Shown here in pieces: positions 34,704 to 42,989 of a DNA stretch of 64,000 nt. Position numbers and translations under genes: made by a program. The stretch lies in the NCBI RefSeq assembly GCF_021354595.1, contig NZ_JADWYJ010000005.1:544526-608525 (forward strand). Direction: 5' to 3'. The number at the start of each line of letters is the position of its first letter. Position 1 is the stretch's first letter. This DNA comes from Maribellus sp. CM-23 (GTDB lineage: Bacteria > Bacteroidota > Bacteroidia > Bacteroidales > Prolixibacteraceae). Below the pieces are notes generated by a model that saw nothing but the letters and a program-made list of their open reading frames with translations, was not told where the DNA came from and searched no databases.

Positions 34704-35780
34704 ATGAATAAACGTGACTTTATCAAATCGTCGGTACTGGCTGGGATGGGGATGACCCTTCTGGGATCAGGTTCTGCCGGGGCTGTGAACAAGAAACAAA
34801 CACAGCAGATTAAAAACTGGGTTTGGGAGAATCCGAATCAAAAAGCAACGGATGAAGAGCTGGCCGAAAAATACGAAAGTTTTTACGAAGCCGGGATAAC
34901 CGGGATATTTTTTGAAGCCGACAGCGAACGTCATTTTCGGATTGCCAAAAAAGCCGGTCTGGAGACACACCGCTGGATGTGGACCATGAACCGCGGCGAA
35001 AAGGAGTTGCTGGAGAATCATCCCGATTGGTATGCGGTTAGCCACGAAGGAAAGTCATGTGCTACCGAGCCTCCGTACGTTGGGTATTATCGCTGGCTTT
35101 GCCCTTCGAAGCCGGAAACCAAAGAATACCTGACCCAGAAGTCGAGGGAAATTCTGGAAAAGGATTATGTGGATGGTCTGCACCTCGATTATGTAAGGTA
35201 TTGTGATGTTATTCTGCCGGTTAACCTGTGGGAAAACTACAAGATCGATCAAACAAAGGAATTGCCGGAATACGACTTTTGTTACTGCGATACCTGCCGC
35301 GAAAAATACAAGGCAGAGTACGGGACAGATCCGCTGGAACTGGAGTTTCCGGATCAAAGCCCGTCGTGGAGAAAGTTTCGTTACGAGCAGATAAACGGAA
35401 TTGTGAACCACCTGGCAGATTTGGCGCATTCGTATAAAAAGCCAATCACCGCAGCTGTATTTCCGACTCCCGAAATTGCCCGGCGCATTGTTCGGCAAGA
35501 CTGGACCAACTGGAACCTGGACGGTGTTTGCCCGATGATTTACCACGGTTTTTACCGCGAGTCGGTAAAATGGATCGGTGATGCAGTGGCAGAAGGAAAA
35601 CACTTTTTATGCGGGAAATTTCCGGTTTATGCCGGTTTGTTTTTACCTGATTTTAAGTCGGACGATGAATTGAGCGAAGGTATCCGTTTTGCAATGGAGA
35701 ACGGCGCTTCCGGAGTTTCATTGTTTGGCAGCATCGACGAGAGGGTGTTGAATATCTTGAAAAAGGCAAAGAACGGATGA
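34704..35780 (+). CDS. Exported TIM-barrel glycosidase-like protein (copy 1)
   Basis: A 358-residue protein with a Tat-like N-terminal signal (MNKRDFIKSSVLAG), although the twin pair is Lys-Arg. The rest resembles the putative family 10-like glycosidase group: repeated strand ends such as GITGIFFEADSE, HRWMWTMNRG, and DGLHLDYVRYCDVILP with a likely catalytic Asp162, then WNLDGVCPMIYHGF. It is a clear paralogue of the lipoprotein at 55296. The activity is not known. It is co-transcribed with the CBM9-like gene. Confidence 0.8.
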   Translation: MNKRDFIKSSVLAGMGMTLLGSGSAGAVNKKQTQQIKNWVWENPNQKATDEELAEKYESFYEAGITGIFFEADSERHFRIAKKAGLETHRWMWTMNRGEKELLENHPDWYAVSHEGKSCATEPPYVGYYRWLCPSKPETKEYLTQKSREILEKDYVDGLHLDYVRYCDVILPVNLWENYKIDQTKELPEYDFCYCDTCREKYKAEYGTDPLELEFPDQSPSWRKFRYEQINGIVNHLADLAHSYKKPITAAVFPTPEIARRIVRQDWTNWNLDGVCPMIYHGFYRESVKWIGDAVAEGKHFLCGKFPVYAGLFLPDFKSDDELSEGIRFAMENGASGVSLFGSIDERVLNILKKAKNG

Positions 35781-35818
35781 TTTAGCTCAGGCAGCTTTTC
35801 TCTTTTCTCTTTTTCTTC

Positions 35819-35826
35819 TACATTTG
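35819..35826 (+). promoter_or_regulatory. -7 promoter box of the second YhhQ-type gene
   Basis: TACATTTG matches TAnnTTTG and would start a leader of about 55-60 nt that contains the hairpin at 35851. Confidence 0.65.
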
Positions 35827-35850
35827 CGAACGAAACAAGATTGTTAAACT

Positions 35851-35887
35851 TTCGCAGGTGGCATCACCCTGCGAACCAAAAAAGAAA
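35851..35887 (+). promoter_or_regulatory. Candidate preQ1-I-like riboswitch before the second YhhQ transporter
   Basis: TTCGCAGG (35851-35858) and CCTGCGAA (35868-35875) form a perfect 8-bp stem with loop TGGCATCAC, followed by an A-rich tail up to the ATG at 35891. The loop ends in AUCAC, similar to the AUAAC in the clear preQ1-I aptamer at 5525-5555, and the tail CCA could pair with loop TGG. The P2 pairing is weaker than in the first example, so I call it a candidate; the target family fits well. Confidence 0.5.
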
Positions 35888-35890
35888 AAA

Positions 35891-36595
35891 ATGCAGAATG
35901 AATTGCTTTGGCTGGTCATGTTGCTGGCCAATTTCCTGATGATTATTTTGGCTTACCGCCTGTTTGGTAAATGGGGTTTGATCATGTGGATTCCCATTTC
36001 GGTAATTGTGGCCAATATCCAGGTTATCCAAACCGTAAAGCTTTTTGGTTTGGTGTCTACACTTGGAAACATTGTGTATGCGACTTCATTTTTAGTTACG
36101 GATATTCTTTCGGAGAACTACGGGAAGAAAGAAGCCAAAAAAGCGGTGTGGATTGGTTTTTTCAGCCTTATTTCCATGACTCTTCTGATGAACATGGCAT
36201 TGCAGTTTATCCCGTTTTCGGGCGATGATTTTGCAGCTACCGCTCATTCAGCTACCAGTACCATTTTTAGTTTAATGCCACGTATTGCGATTGCCAGTCT
36301 GGCAGCCTACCTGCTTTCGCAACGGCACGATGTATGGGCTTTTCATTTCTGGAAAAGCCGCTTTTCGAAAGACAACCAGCTTTGGATACGAAACAACCTG
36401 AGCACCATGGTTTCGCAGCTGATCGATAGTTCTGTTTTTGTGCTGATCGCCTTCTGGGGGGTGTACGAGGGAATCGTTCTGCTCGAGATTTTTATTACTA
36501 CCTACATCCTGAAATGGGTGGTGGCCGCTGCCGATACTCCCTTTGTTTACTGGGCAAAAGGCATCTTCCGGAAAAACCGTTTTTGGATGGATTAA
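35891..36595 (+). CDS. Queuosine precursor transporter, YhhQ/VUT family (copy 2)
   Basis: A 234-residue membrane protein of the YhhQ family with about six helices, containing the family segment FLVTDILSENYGKKEAKKAVWIG and DSSVFVLIAFWG. The ATG at 35891 is chosen because the longer frame from 35858 would translate the hairpin of the leader. It is distinct from copy 1 at 4841-5521; together they could import different precursors (preQ0, preQ1, queuine). It stands alone between the TIM-barrel gene and the DUF5686 gene. Confidence 0.9.
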   Translation: MQNELLWLVMLLANFLMIILAYRLFGKWGLIMWIPISVIVANIQVIQTVKLFGLVSTLGNIVYATSFLVTDILSENYGKKEAKKAVWIGFFSLISMTLLMNMALQFIPFSGDDFAATAHSATSTIFSLMPRIAIASLAAYLLSQRHDVWAFHFWKSRFSKDNQLWIRNNLSTMVSQLIDSSVFVLIAFWGVYEGIVLLEIFITTYILKWVVAAADTPFVYWAKGIFRKNRFWMD

Positions 36596-36781
36596 GACAT
36601 TGTATTTGTTTGTAATCTATTCTAGTTGATTTGTTTGCGAGGTTTTCTATTGGTCTTTTGTTTAATCTATCTAAAAAAATACTTGCAGGTACCGAACATA
36701 TTATTTTTTTGTACAACTTTGGTGCGCCTATTCTTTAGCTGGAAAGAAGAAGCGAAAAAGTCAGAAACAGAAAACAAGTAC

Positions 36782-39307
36782 ATGCCATTGCAAACTTTAT
36801 TGTTTGGTTCAAGGTCCCGTTTTACAACAATATTTATTTTGCTGTTGATACTGCTTGCGAATACCGTGAGCGGGCAGCAAAAAATGTTAAACGGAGTTGT
36901 TACTGACCGTTACTCCGGGGAACCGATTCCTTTTGTCAATATTATCATTAAACATTCTACGGTTGGAACTACCACCGACACGCTGGGGCGTTTTAAAATT
37001 CCTTTTCCAAAGCTAACGGATACTCTTGCATTTTCCGCAATCGGATACCTGGCAGTGAATAAACTGATTCCGCGCGAGGACATGAGTTTCATGGAGATAA
37101 TCATGAGCGAGGAAGTGTTTGATATCCAGGAAGTGGAAGTAAGCCCCGACGAAGGGCCCATGCGGGATTTGTTTAATCACATAATGGCGCGGAAGGAGGC
37201 CAATAACCCGGATCAGTACAACAAGTTTTCGTATAAAAAATATACACAGTGGGAGTACCAGATCAATAATGTGGGAGAAAAACTGCGGAATTCGAGGGCC
37301 TTTCGAAACAACCCGAACCTTTTGAAAATGGGAGAGGACAGCACGCATTTTTTGCCGCTTTATTTTTCTGAACAGTTGGTTTTTAATGAGATCCAAAAGG
37401 TGCCATCGAAAATGAAGTCCACGGTGTTGGCCGACCGTACAAACGGGGTGGGGGTTCTTAACGACCTGGAGATTTCGGGCTATACAAGTGCTCTGGACAT
37501 GGAAGTGAATTTTTACGACAATCATATTCCGCTGTTTACCCAGAATTTTGTGAGCCCGCTTTCCAATAACGGCTGGTACTACTACAAGTATTTTCTGGCC
37601 GACAGCGTTTCTGTGGATGGAGTGATGCACTACCGGGTACATTTTCAGCCCCGCAGAAGAGGCGAAAATACTTTCAAGGGACATTTCATCACCGAGAATA
37701 AGTACTATTCGATTGTGGAGATCGACGGCGATCTTTCCAACACAAGCGGAATAAATTTTCTGCGGAAACTTCACCTGAACAGCGAGTATTACTTTGTAAA
37801 CGATTCAACGCCTTTCTACAAACGGAACAAAATCGACGCGTTGTTTGATTATGTTCCCTTTGAAACCCGGAACCAGGACGCCAAACGCTTGTCGCTTTTT
37901 TACACGCAAACGGCCACTATCGACGAGGTAGTTATTGACCCGGCGGGCGAGATAAAACTGAATACTCCCAAAGCAAAATACGAAACCATAAAATTGCCGG
38001 AAGCGCTGGAACGGGATTCTGCCTATTGGCGGATGAACCGGCTGGAGCCACTTACCGAATCGCAGATTCTTTTGGGGCAGGCGATCGATTCGATCAGCCA
38101 GATCCGACAGGTAAACACGGTGAACAACCTGGCCCGGATGTCGGTAACCAGTTATTACGATCTCGGAAAATTTGAAATAGGGCCTTTTACTAGCTTTTAC
38201 AATACCAACAAGGTAGAAGGAAGCAAGCTGTTTTTTGGGGCACGAACCAGCGAGGAAATCAGCAAACGTTTTATGGTTTGGGGCGGACTGGGATACAGCA
38301 CCCGCAACGAAAAGATTTCGGGTATGCTGGGAGCAGGCTATAAATTCAAAACCATTTACAGGCAGGTTTTTAAACTGTCGTACGACGATAAAATGATCCG
38401 TCACGGTGAGAATGAAAAAATTCTTTACCTGTATGAAAATGCGTTTACGGCCACCGAAAACAACCTGGTTTCGCAACTGCTGAAAAACGATCCGCTGGAT
38501 GAAATGTACCGCGAACAGAAAATAGCCGCACAATACGAAAAAGAGTGGTACCCGGGTTTAATGAACAAACTGATGCTGAATTACACGCGCCACTACTCTC
38601 CCGAATTTTATCCTTTCCTGAGGAACGGCGAACCTGTGAGCTCTGTAGCTGCCACCGAGATCAGCCTCGATACCCGTTTTTCGCGCGAGGAAAAGGTGGT
38701 GGATAAAGGATTTTTGCGGCTTTACATGGGCTCCGATTTTCCGATCGTTCATTTTACGGTTGCTGCCGGGCAGGTTTATTACAACAACGAACGTTCGTAT
38801 TACGGCCGGGTAGCATCTACCATTGCACAGGAAGTGTACATGGGAATGGCGCGTTTCGACTATGCGCTGGAAGCCGGCGCGTGGCTGGGTAAATTGCCTT
38901 ACACAATGCTGGATATTCCGCGGGGAAACGAAACCTACGGCTTGTACAGCTACGATTTTAATCTGATGAACTACCTCGAGTTTGTGCACGATAAATATTT
39001 TCATGCCTACATGGAATACCACTTAAACGGGTTCTTTTTCCGGCGTGTGCCGATACTGAAAAGAGCCAATTTCAGAGAGGTGTTTTCAGCCAAGCTGCTG
39101 GTGGGCTCGGTCTCCGACAAGCACCAGCAAATCGTTAGCTTTCCGGTGCCGGTGCACAACATGGAAAAGCCTTATATTGAACTGGGAGCTGGCGTCGAGA
39201 ATATTTTAAGTATGGCCCGTATCGAAGCTTTGTGGCGTGTACAGCCAAAGTCGGTGATAGGAGCGCCGCAGTTCGGAATCCGTGCCCGCTTCGAAATCGT
39301 ACTCTGA
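36782..39307 (+). CDS. DUF5686 outer-membrane protein with carboxypeptidase-like N-terminal domain
   Basis: An 841-residue exported protein. The start at 36782 gives a clean signal peptide (FTTIFILLLILLANTVSGQ). Residues about 35-110 form a CarboxypepD_reg-like beta-sandwich (NGVVTDRYSGEPIPFVNIII, TLGRFKIPF), as in TonB-dependent receptors. The remaining 720 residues match DUF5686, with a C-terminal half rich in alternating beta strands ending FGIRARFEIVL, a likely outer-membrane barrel. Its transported or bound ligand is not known. A 52-codon upstream extension is unlikely. Confidence 0.9.
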   Translation: MPLQTLLFGSRSRFTTIFILLLILLANTVSGQQKMLNGVVTDRYSGEPIPFVNIIIKHSTVGTTTDTLGRFKIPFPKLTDTLAFSAIGYLAVNKLIPREDMSFMEIIMSEEVFDIQEVEVSPDEGPMRDLFNHIMARKEANNPDQYNKFSYKKYTQWEYQINNVGEKLRNSRAFRNNPNLLKMGEDSTHFLPLYFSEQLVFNEIQKVPSKMKSTVLADRTNGVGVLNDLEISGYTSALDMEVNFYDNHIPLFTQNFVSPLSNNGWYYYKYFLADSVSVDGVMHYRVHFQPRRRGENTFKGHFITENKYYSIVEIDGDLSNTSGINFLRKLHLNSEYYFVNDSTPFYKRNKIDALFDYVPFETRNQDAKRLSLFYTQTATIDEVVIDPAGEIKLNTPKAKYETIKLPEALERDSAYWRMNRLEPLTESQILLGQAIDSISQIRQVNTVNNLARMSVTSYYDLGKFEIGPFTSFYNTNKVEGSKLFFGARTSEEISKRFMVWGGLGYSTRNEKISGMLGAGYKFKTIYRQVFKLSYDDKMIRHGENEKILYLYENAFTATENNLVSQLLKNDPLDEMYREQKIAAQYEKEWYPGLMNKLMLNYTRHYSPEFYPFLRNGEPVSSVAATEISLDTRFSREEKVVDKGFLRLYMGSDFPIVHFTVAAGQVYYNNERSYYGRVASTIAQEVYMGMARFDYALEAGAWLGKLPYTMLDIPRGNETYGLYSYDFNLMNYLEFVHDKYFHAYMEYHLNGFFFRRVPILKRANFREVFSAKLLVGSVSDKHQQIVSFPVPVHNMEKPYIELGAGVENILSMARIEALWRVQPKSVIGAPQFGIRARFEIVL

Positions 39308-39322
39308 TCGGTTCCGCTTGTG

Positions 39323-41515
39323 TCAGTTCCCGGTGCCGGAGGGCTCGGTATCTTCGCGTAACAAATATTTTATCAGAAACCTTGGCCGGCTGCCAATGTT
39401 GAGGACTTCGTCGGCGTTGTATGGCAATGCCCGGACAGAAGTTGAATCATTCTCAGAAGCCAGGTAATCTTTCACCAGTTGAATGCGCGTATTTTCTCGG
39501 GCCAGAACAACACTGTCCACTTTTTCTTTGGGCGCAAGTATCTGCTCATAATCCTGAATAAGCAAAGAATCCATCCCGCTTTTTTCTTTCAGATAGGCTT
39601 CGTATTCCTTCCGGTTGGAGTTGGGCGTTTTTTGACGTTCCAGTTGGTAGTTTTGGTGAACAATTTCCTTTGCGGCATCCACTCTTTCCAGTTTCCGGTC
39701 GTTCAGGTATTGCATGTCAATTTGCATTTCGGGTTTCATTTCCTCCAGTTTCAGCAACAAGTCAATACCGCGACGTTGTTTTCCGGTGAGCATGGTGTCG
39801 TCGTAAACAAATGTGATTTCTTCGAGTTCGTCGGGTTGAGCCCCCAGCAGATTTCCCAACGCTTTAAATGGCGAGGCAACAATTTTTACGGTAAACTGCT
39901 TCAGGGTGGTCCATACAATTCGTCCGATGCGGGTTCTTGGATCCGACAAATCACCGGTTACCGGAATGTCGAGTTTTACATCGCCGTTAATGTCTTTCAG
40001 AATAAATAAAGCCAGTTTTAGCGGAATATCGTACAATCCCCCGCTTTTTCTTCCTAGTTCCACATCGCGGATGATCAGGTTGTTTTTGCTGTTGAGCTGG
40101 CGTTTGTCGATCGTTGTTTTGCTTACGTAGTACATGTCGCCAAACAATATGGGCAGCCCGGTGTAATGCTTGGAGTAGATGTTGATATCCGGCAGCTGAA
40201 AGTCAGATAGAACGTATTCCAGATCGATTTTTGAAAGCGGGTCGTACGGATTCACCCCGATCCTGGCTTCCAGTTTGCCACGCTTGTTCAGCAGCATGTT
40301 GGCATTCAATGTTAGCCAGTCGGTATCAAGCGACAGGTCTTCGGTATTTACTTCGATTTTAGAAAGTTCGTAGTTAAACTCTTCCCGGAAACGTTTGTCG
40401 CTAAAATCAATCCATCCGTTATTTACTTGCAGGCTGTCAATAAAAAATGAATATACAGTGGCTTCTTCCTCGTCTTCGCTGATTTCATTCTCTGCCGATT
40501 CTACCAGCAGCTTTTCAAAATTGAACAGCGAATCAGCCAGTTCAAGGTACATGTAGGGGTGGTCGAACGTTACCTTACCGATTTCTGCCTGGTATTTTAA
40601 GGGCTTCATTTCCTTTAAACGGGCTTTTGCTTCAGCAACTCCCAGTACTTTTTTCCCGTCGCTGTCGGTGATGGAAACACTGTCGATCCGGGCATCTCCC
40701 GATAAAAGGAATTCGGAGAGGTCTTCCTGCGATCCGCTGAAACGGATGTCGGCCGTAAGCGTTCCATCGATCGAATTAAAACGCATTTGTTGCTGAATGT
40801 AGGGCAGCATTATTTGCAGATCCATGGCGGTAAGGCTGGCTTCGCCGGTATAGGCACCGGTTTCAATATTGTAATCAAAGCTACTGCTGAAACTGCCGCC
40901 TGTTCCGAGGTCGAAGGCAATGTCGGCCTTGCTGTCCTGTTCGCCTCCCCAATACAAATGAGGGATCAGAAACGTAATGTCTTTAACGGTTATGGTGTTT
41001 TGGATGCTTTGGTCGGTGTAACTTAAGCGGCCCCGGTCAATCTCCAGGTTGTTCAGGTCGAAACTGTAGGGAGATGATTCCGTTTCTGCGGTAATCGTAT
41101 CTTCGGATGAATAGAAGGCAAGCAGGTCATCAAAATTGAACAAGGTGTCCTGCTGGGTGATCCGTGCATCGAGGTTGACCGCTTTGAACTGCTGAACAAA
41201 GATTTCCTTTTTAAAGAGGCGAAGCGGTTTCAGGTCAACCACCAGGGTGTCGAGTGCCACAAAAATATCCTGATCGTTGGATTCAAACATTTTTGCGTTG
41301 CTCAGCTGAACACGTGATGTAAAATAGTTGATGTTGATTTTTTCAATCGAAAGCTTGCGTCCGGTAAGTTCCTTACCGTGTTTATTCAGGTAATTTCGTG
41401 CCATGCCGGGCGAAAAAAGCAGGAAGGCAACGACCAGTAAAATAATAAGAACCAGTATGCCTGCAATAATTCGTTTCCCGATTTTTCCTTTTGGGTTGTT
41501 TTCAATGGTTTTCAT
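39323..41515 (-). CDS. DUF748/AsmA-like inner-membrane anchored protein
   Basis: A 730-residue protein with an N-terminal membrane helix (IAGILVLIILLVVAFLLF, residues about 17-34) and a long periplasmic region of AsmA/DUF748-type repeats (LDTLVVDLKPLRLFKKEIFVQQ, FDDLLAFYSS, VEIDFSDKRF-type strands). Proteins of this superfamily form beta-grooves thought to carry lipids between membranes. The C terminus (residues 600-730) is charged and probably coiled. It converges with the DUF5686 gene, 15 bp between stops. Confidence 0.87.
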   Translation of the reverse strand: MKTIENNPKGKIGKRIIAGILVLIILLVVAFLLFSPGMARNYLNKHGKELTGRKLSIEKININYFTSRVQLSNAKMFESNDQDIFVALDTLVVDLKPLRLFKKEIFVQQFKAVNLDARITQQDTLFNFDDLLAFYSSEDTITAETESSPYSFDLNNLEIDRGRLSYTDQSIQNTITVKDITFLIPHLYWGGEQDSKADIAFDLGTGGSFSSSFDYNIETGAYTGEASLTAMDLQIMLPYIQQQMRFNSIDGTLTADIRFSGSQEDLSEFLLSGDARIDSVSITDSDGKKVLGVAEAKARLKEMKPLKYQAEIGKVTFDHPYMYLELADSLFNFEKLLVESAENEISEDEEEATVYSFFIDSLQVNNGWIDFSDKRFREEFNYELSKIEVNTEDLSLDTDWLTLNANMLLNKRGKLEARIGVNPYDPLSKIDLEYVLSDFQLPDINIYSKHYTGLPILFGDMYYVSKTTIDKRQLNSKNNLIIRDVELGRKSGGLYDIPLKLALFILKDINGDVKLDIPVTGDLSDPRTRIGRIVWTTLKQFTVKIVASPFKALGNLLGAQPDELEEITFVYDDTMLTGKQRRGIDLLLKLEEMKPEMQIDMQYLNDRKLERVDAAKEIVHQNYQLERQKTPNSNRKEYEAYLKEKSGMDSLLIQDYEQILAPKEKVDSVVLARENTRIQLVKDYLASENDSTSVRALPYNADEVLNIGSRPRFLIKYLLREDTEPSGTGN

Positions 41516-41726
41516 GTACGTGAACTTGTCCTTGTTGATAATCTAGCCGGCATTAAAGTTAGTGAAATTCAATGCAGGTAAAAGTGAAACGACCAAATTC
41601 GAATCGTTTGTATTTAAATTGTAAAAAACAGATGAATTTATTCCGATTGCCCGGAGTTTCTCTCAAACCAAGCCATCCGAAATTCCAATCTGGCAAGTAA
41701 AATAAGCGGTAAGTATTCGGAGGCGT

Positions 41727-42935
41727 TTACTCCGAACGCAAAGGAATGTGTATGTTAAACGTGCTTCCGTCGGTTTTTTGCCCCACAGCATCTACCGAAC
41801 AGGCGGCATACAACACAAGCGGGTACCCCGATTCGTCGATTAGCAATTGCGGACGTTCGAGGTTGCTTACTTTCAGCGTGTCTCCACCGGCGAGTATCAC
41901 CTGTTTTTTCATAAAAAACGAATGTTCCGGTTTGGTCCAGTCAATGCCGTCTTCCGATTCCAGGATTGCCAGCCCGGGTTTGCCCGAAGTAATCCGGCCG
42001 GTGAAGTCTTTCAGTACCGAATAGAATTTTTTGTTTTGGCCGTGGTACCACACAAAGGGATCTTCGCCGTTGGCCAGTGTTCCGTCATCGTTTCTCACAT
42101 CAAAAACAAAGGCGTCGGTGGCGGTAAAAGGACCTGTTGGCGAATCGCTAATGGCAACGCCGTGCACGCCTTTCCAGTGCGGTTCGTATAAATTTCCTTT
42201 GAAATAAAGCAGGTATTTTCCATCCGAGGGGCGTTGCACAACCGAGGGATTCACTGCAATAATATTATCGGGTTTAGCTTCCGTTCCTTCCGGCGACGGG
42301 TTTACAATGTTGTCGGGTTTTACACGCGTACGAGGCGAAATAAGCGGTTTGTCGGAGCGGGTGAAATTTCCGTTCAGAAGGTCGTCGAACGAAGCGAACT
42401 CAATGACTCCGATACACTGGCTTTGCTGAACGCGGTTCCGCAGGTTTACATGCTCGCCGGGAGATACCGGTGCTTGCAGGCCCGGATCTTTGCCGCCAAC
42501 ATAGTAGAGGTAGTATTTGCCGTTGAATTTTTGAAGGTGCGGGTTATGCGCCATTTGTGCGTCCCAGGCGCTGGAGTCGCCTTCGGCTGCGCGTCCCTGC
42601 AAAACAATCTTTTGGAATTTAAAATCGCGGTCGGGATAATCCGATATGGCATAAGCAATTTTCGAATACAATACCCACGAATCGCTGAACGGAGGAATAC
42701 TGTCGCCACATTCCCAGGTTGAATACAGCATGTGGTAGCGGCCATCGTCTCCTTTTATAACGCTGGCTCCCCAGATAAAACGATCGGGGTCGTTCAGCAC
42801 CGAAGGCCCTTCCAAAATGTTGTCTTTCAATTCGGCATTAACGGGTAATGCAGTAATGGTAAAGTTATCTTGTTTCGGGTCGGAGCAGGAGGAAAGGGTG
42901 ATCAATAGCAATGCCAGCCAAAGCAGTTTATTCAT
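41727..42935 (-). CDS. Beta-propeller glycoside hydrolase-like lipoprotein (GH43/GH32-type fold)
   Basis: A 402-residue lipoprotein from the ATG at 42935, with a lipobox (ALLLITLSSCS). The body shows five-bladed propeller features: FIWGASVIKGDDGRYHMLYSTW, AHNPHLQKFNGKYYLYYVGG, VNPSVVQRPSDGKYLLYFKG, EDPFVWYHGQNKKFYSVLKD and NLERPQLLIDESGYPLVLYAA. This is the clan of GH43, GH32 and GH117-like enzymes. The exact family and sugar cannot be set from sequence alone. It follows the GNAT-RLAN-ATP-grasp gene after 54 bp in the same direction. Confidence 0.85.
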   Translation of the reverse strand: MNKLLWLALLLITLSSCSDPKQDNFTITALPVNAELKDNILEGPSVLNDPDRFIWGASVIKGDDGRYHMLYSTWECGDSIPPFSDSWVLYSKIAYAISDYPDRDFKFQKIVLQGRAAEGDSSAWDAQMAHNPHLQKFNGKYYLYYVGGKDPGLQAPVSPGEHVNLRNRVQQSQCIGVIEFASFDDLLNGNFTRSDKPLISPRTRVKPDNIVNPSPEGTEAKPDNIIAVNPSVVQRPSDGKYLLYFKGNLYEPHWKGVHGVAISDSPTGPFTATDAFVFDVRNDDGTLANGEDPFVWYHGQNKKFYSVLKDFTGRITSGKPGLAILESEDGIDWTKPEHSFFMKKQVILAGGDTLKVSNLERPQLLIDESGYPLVLYAACSVDAVGQKTDGSTFNIHIPLRSE

Positions 42936-42989
42936 GACGGTCTCGATTTTTCCGCAAGATACACATTCCATTACAACCAGAGAAACCGG

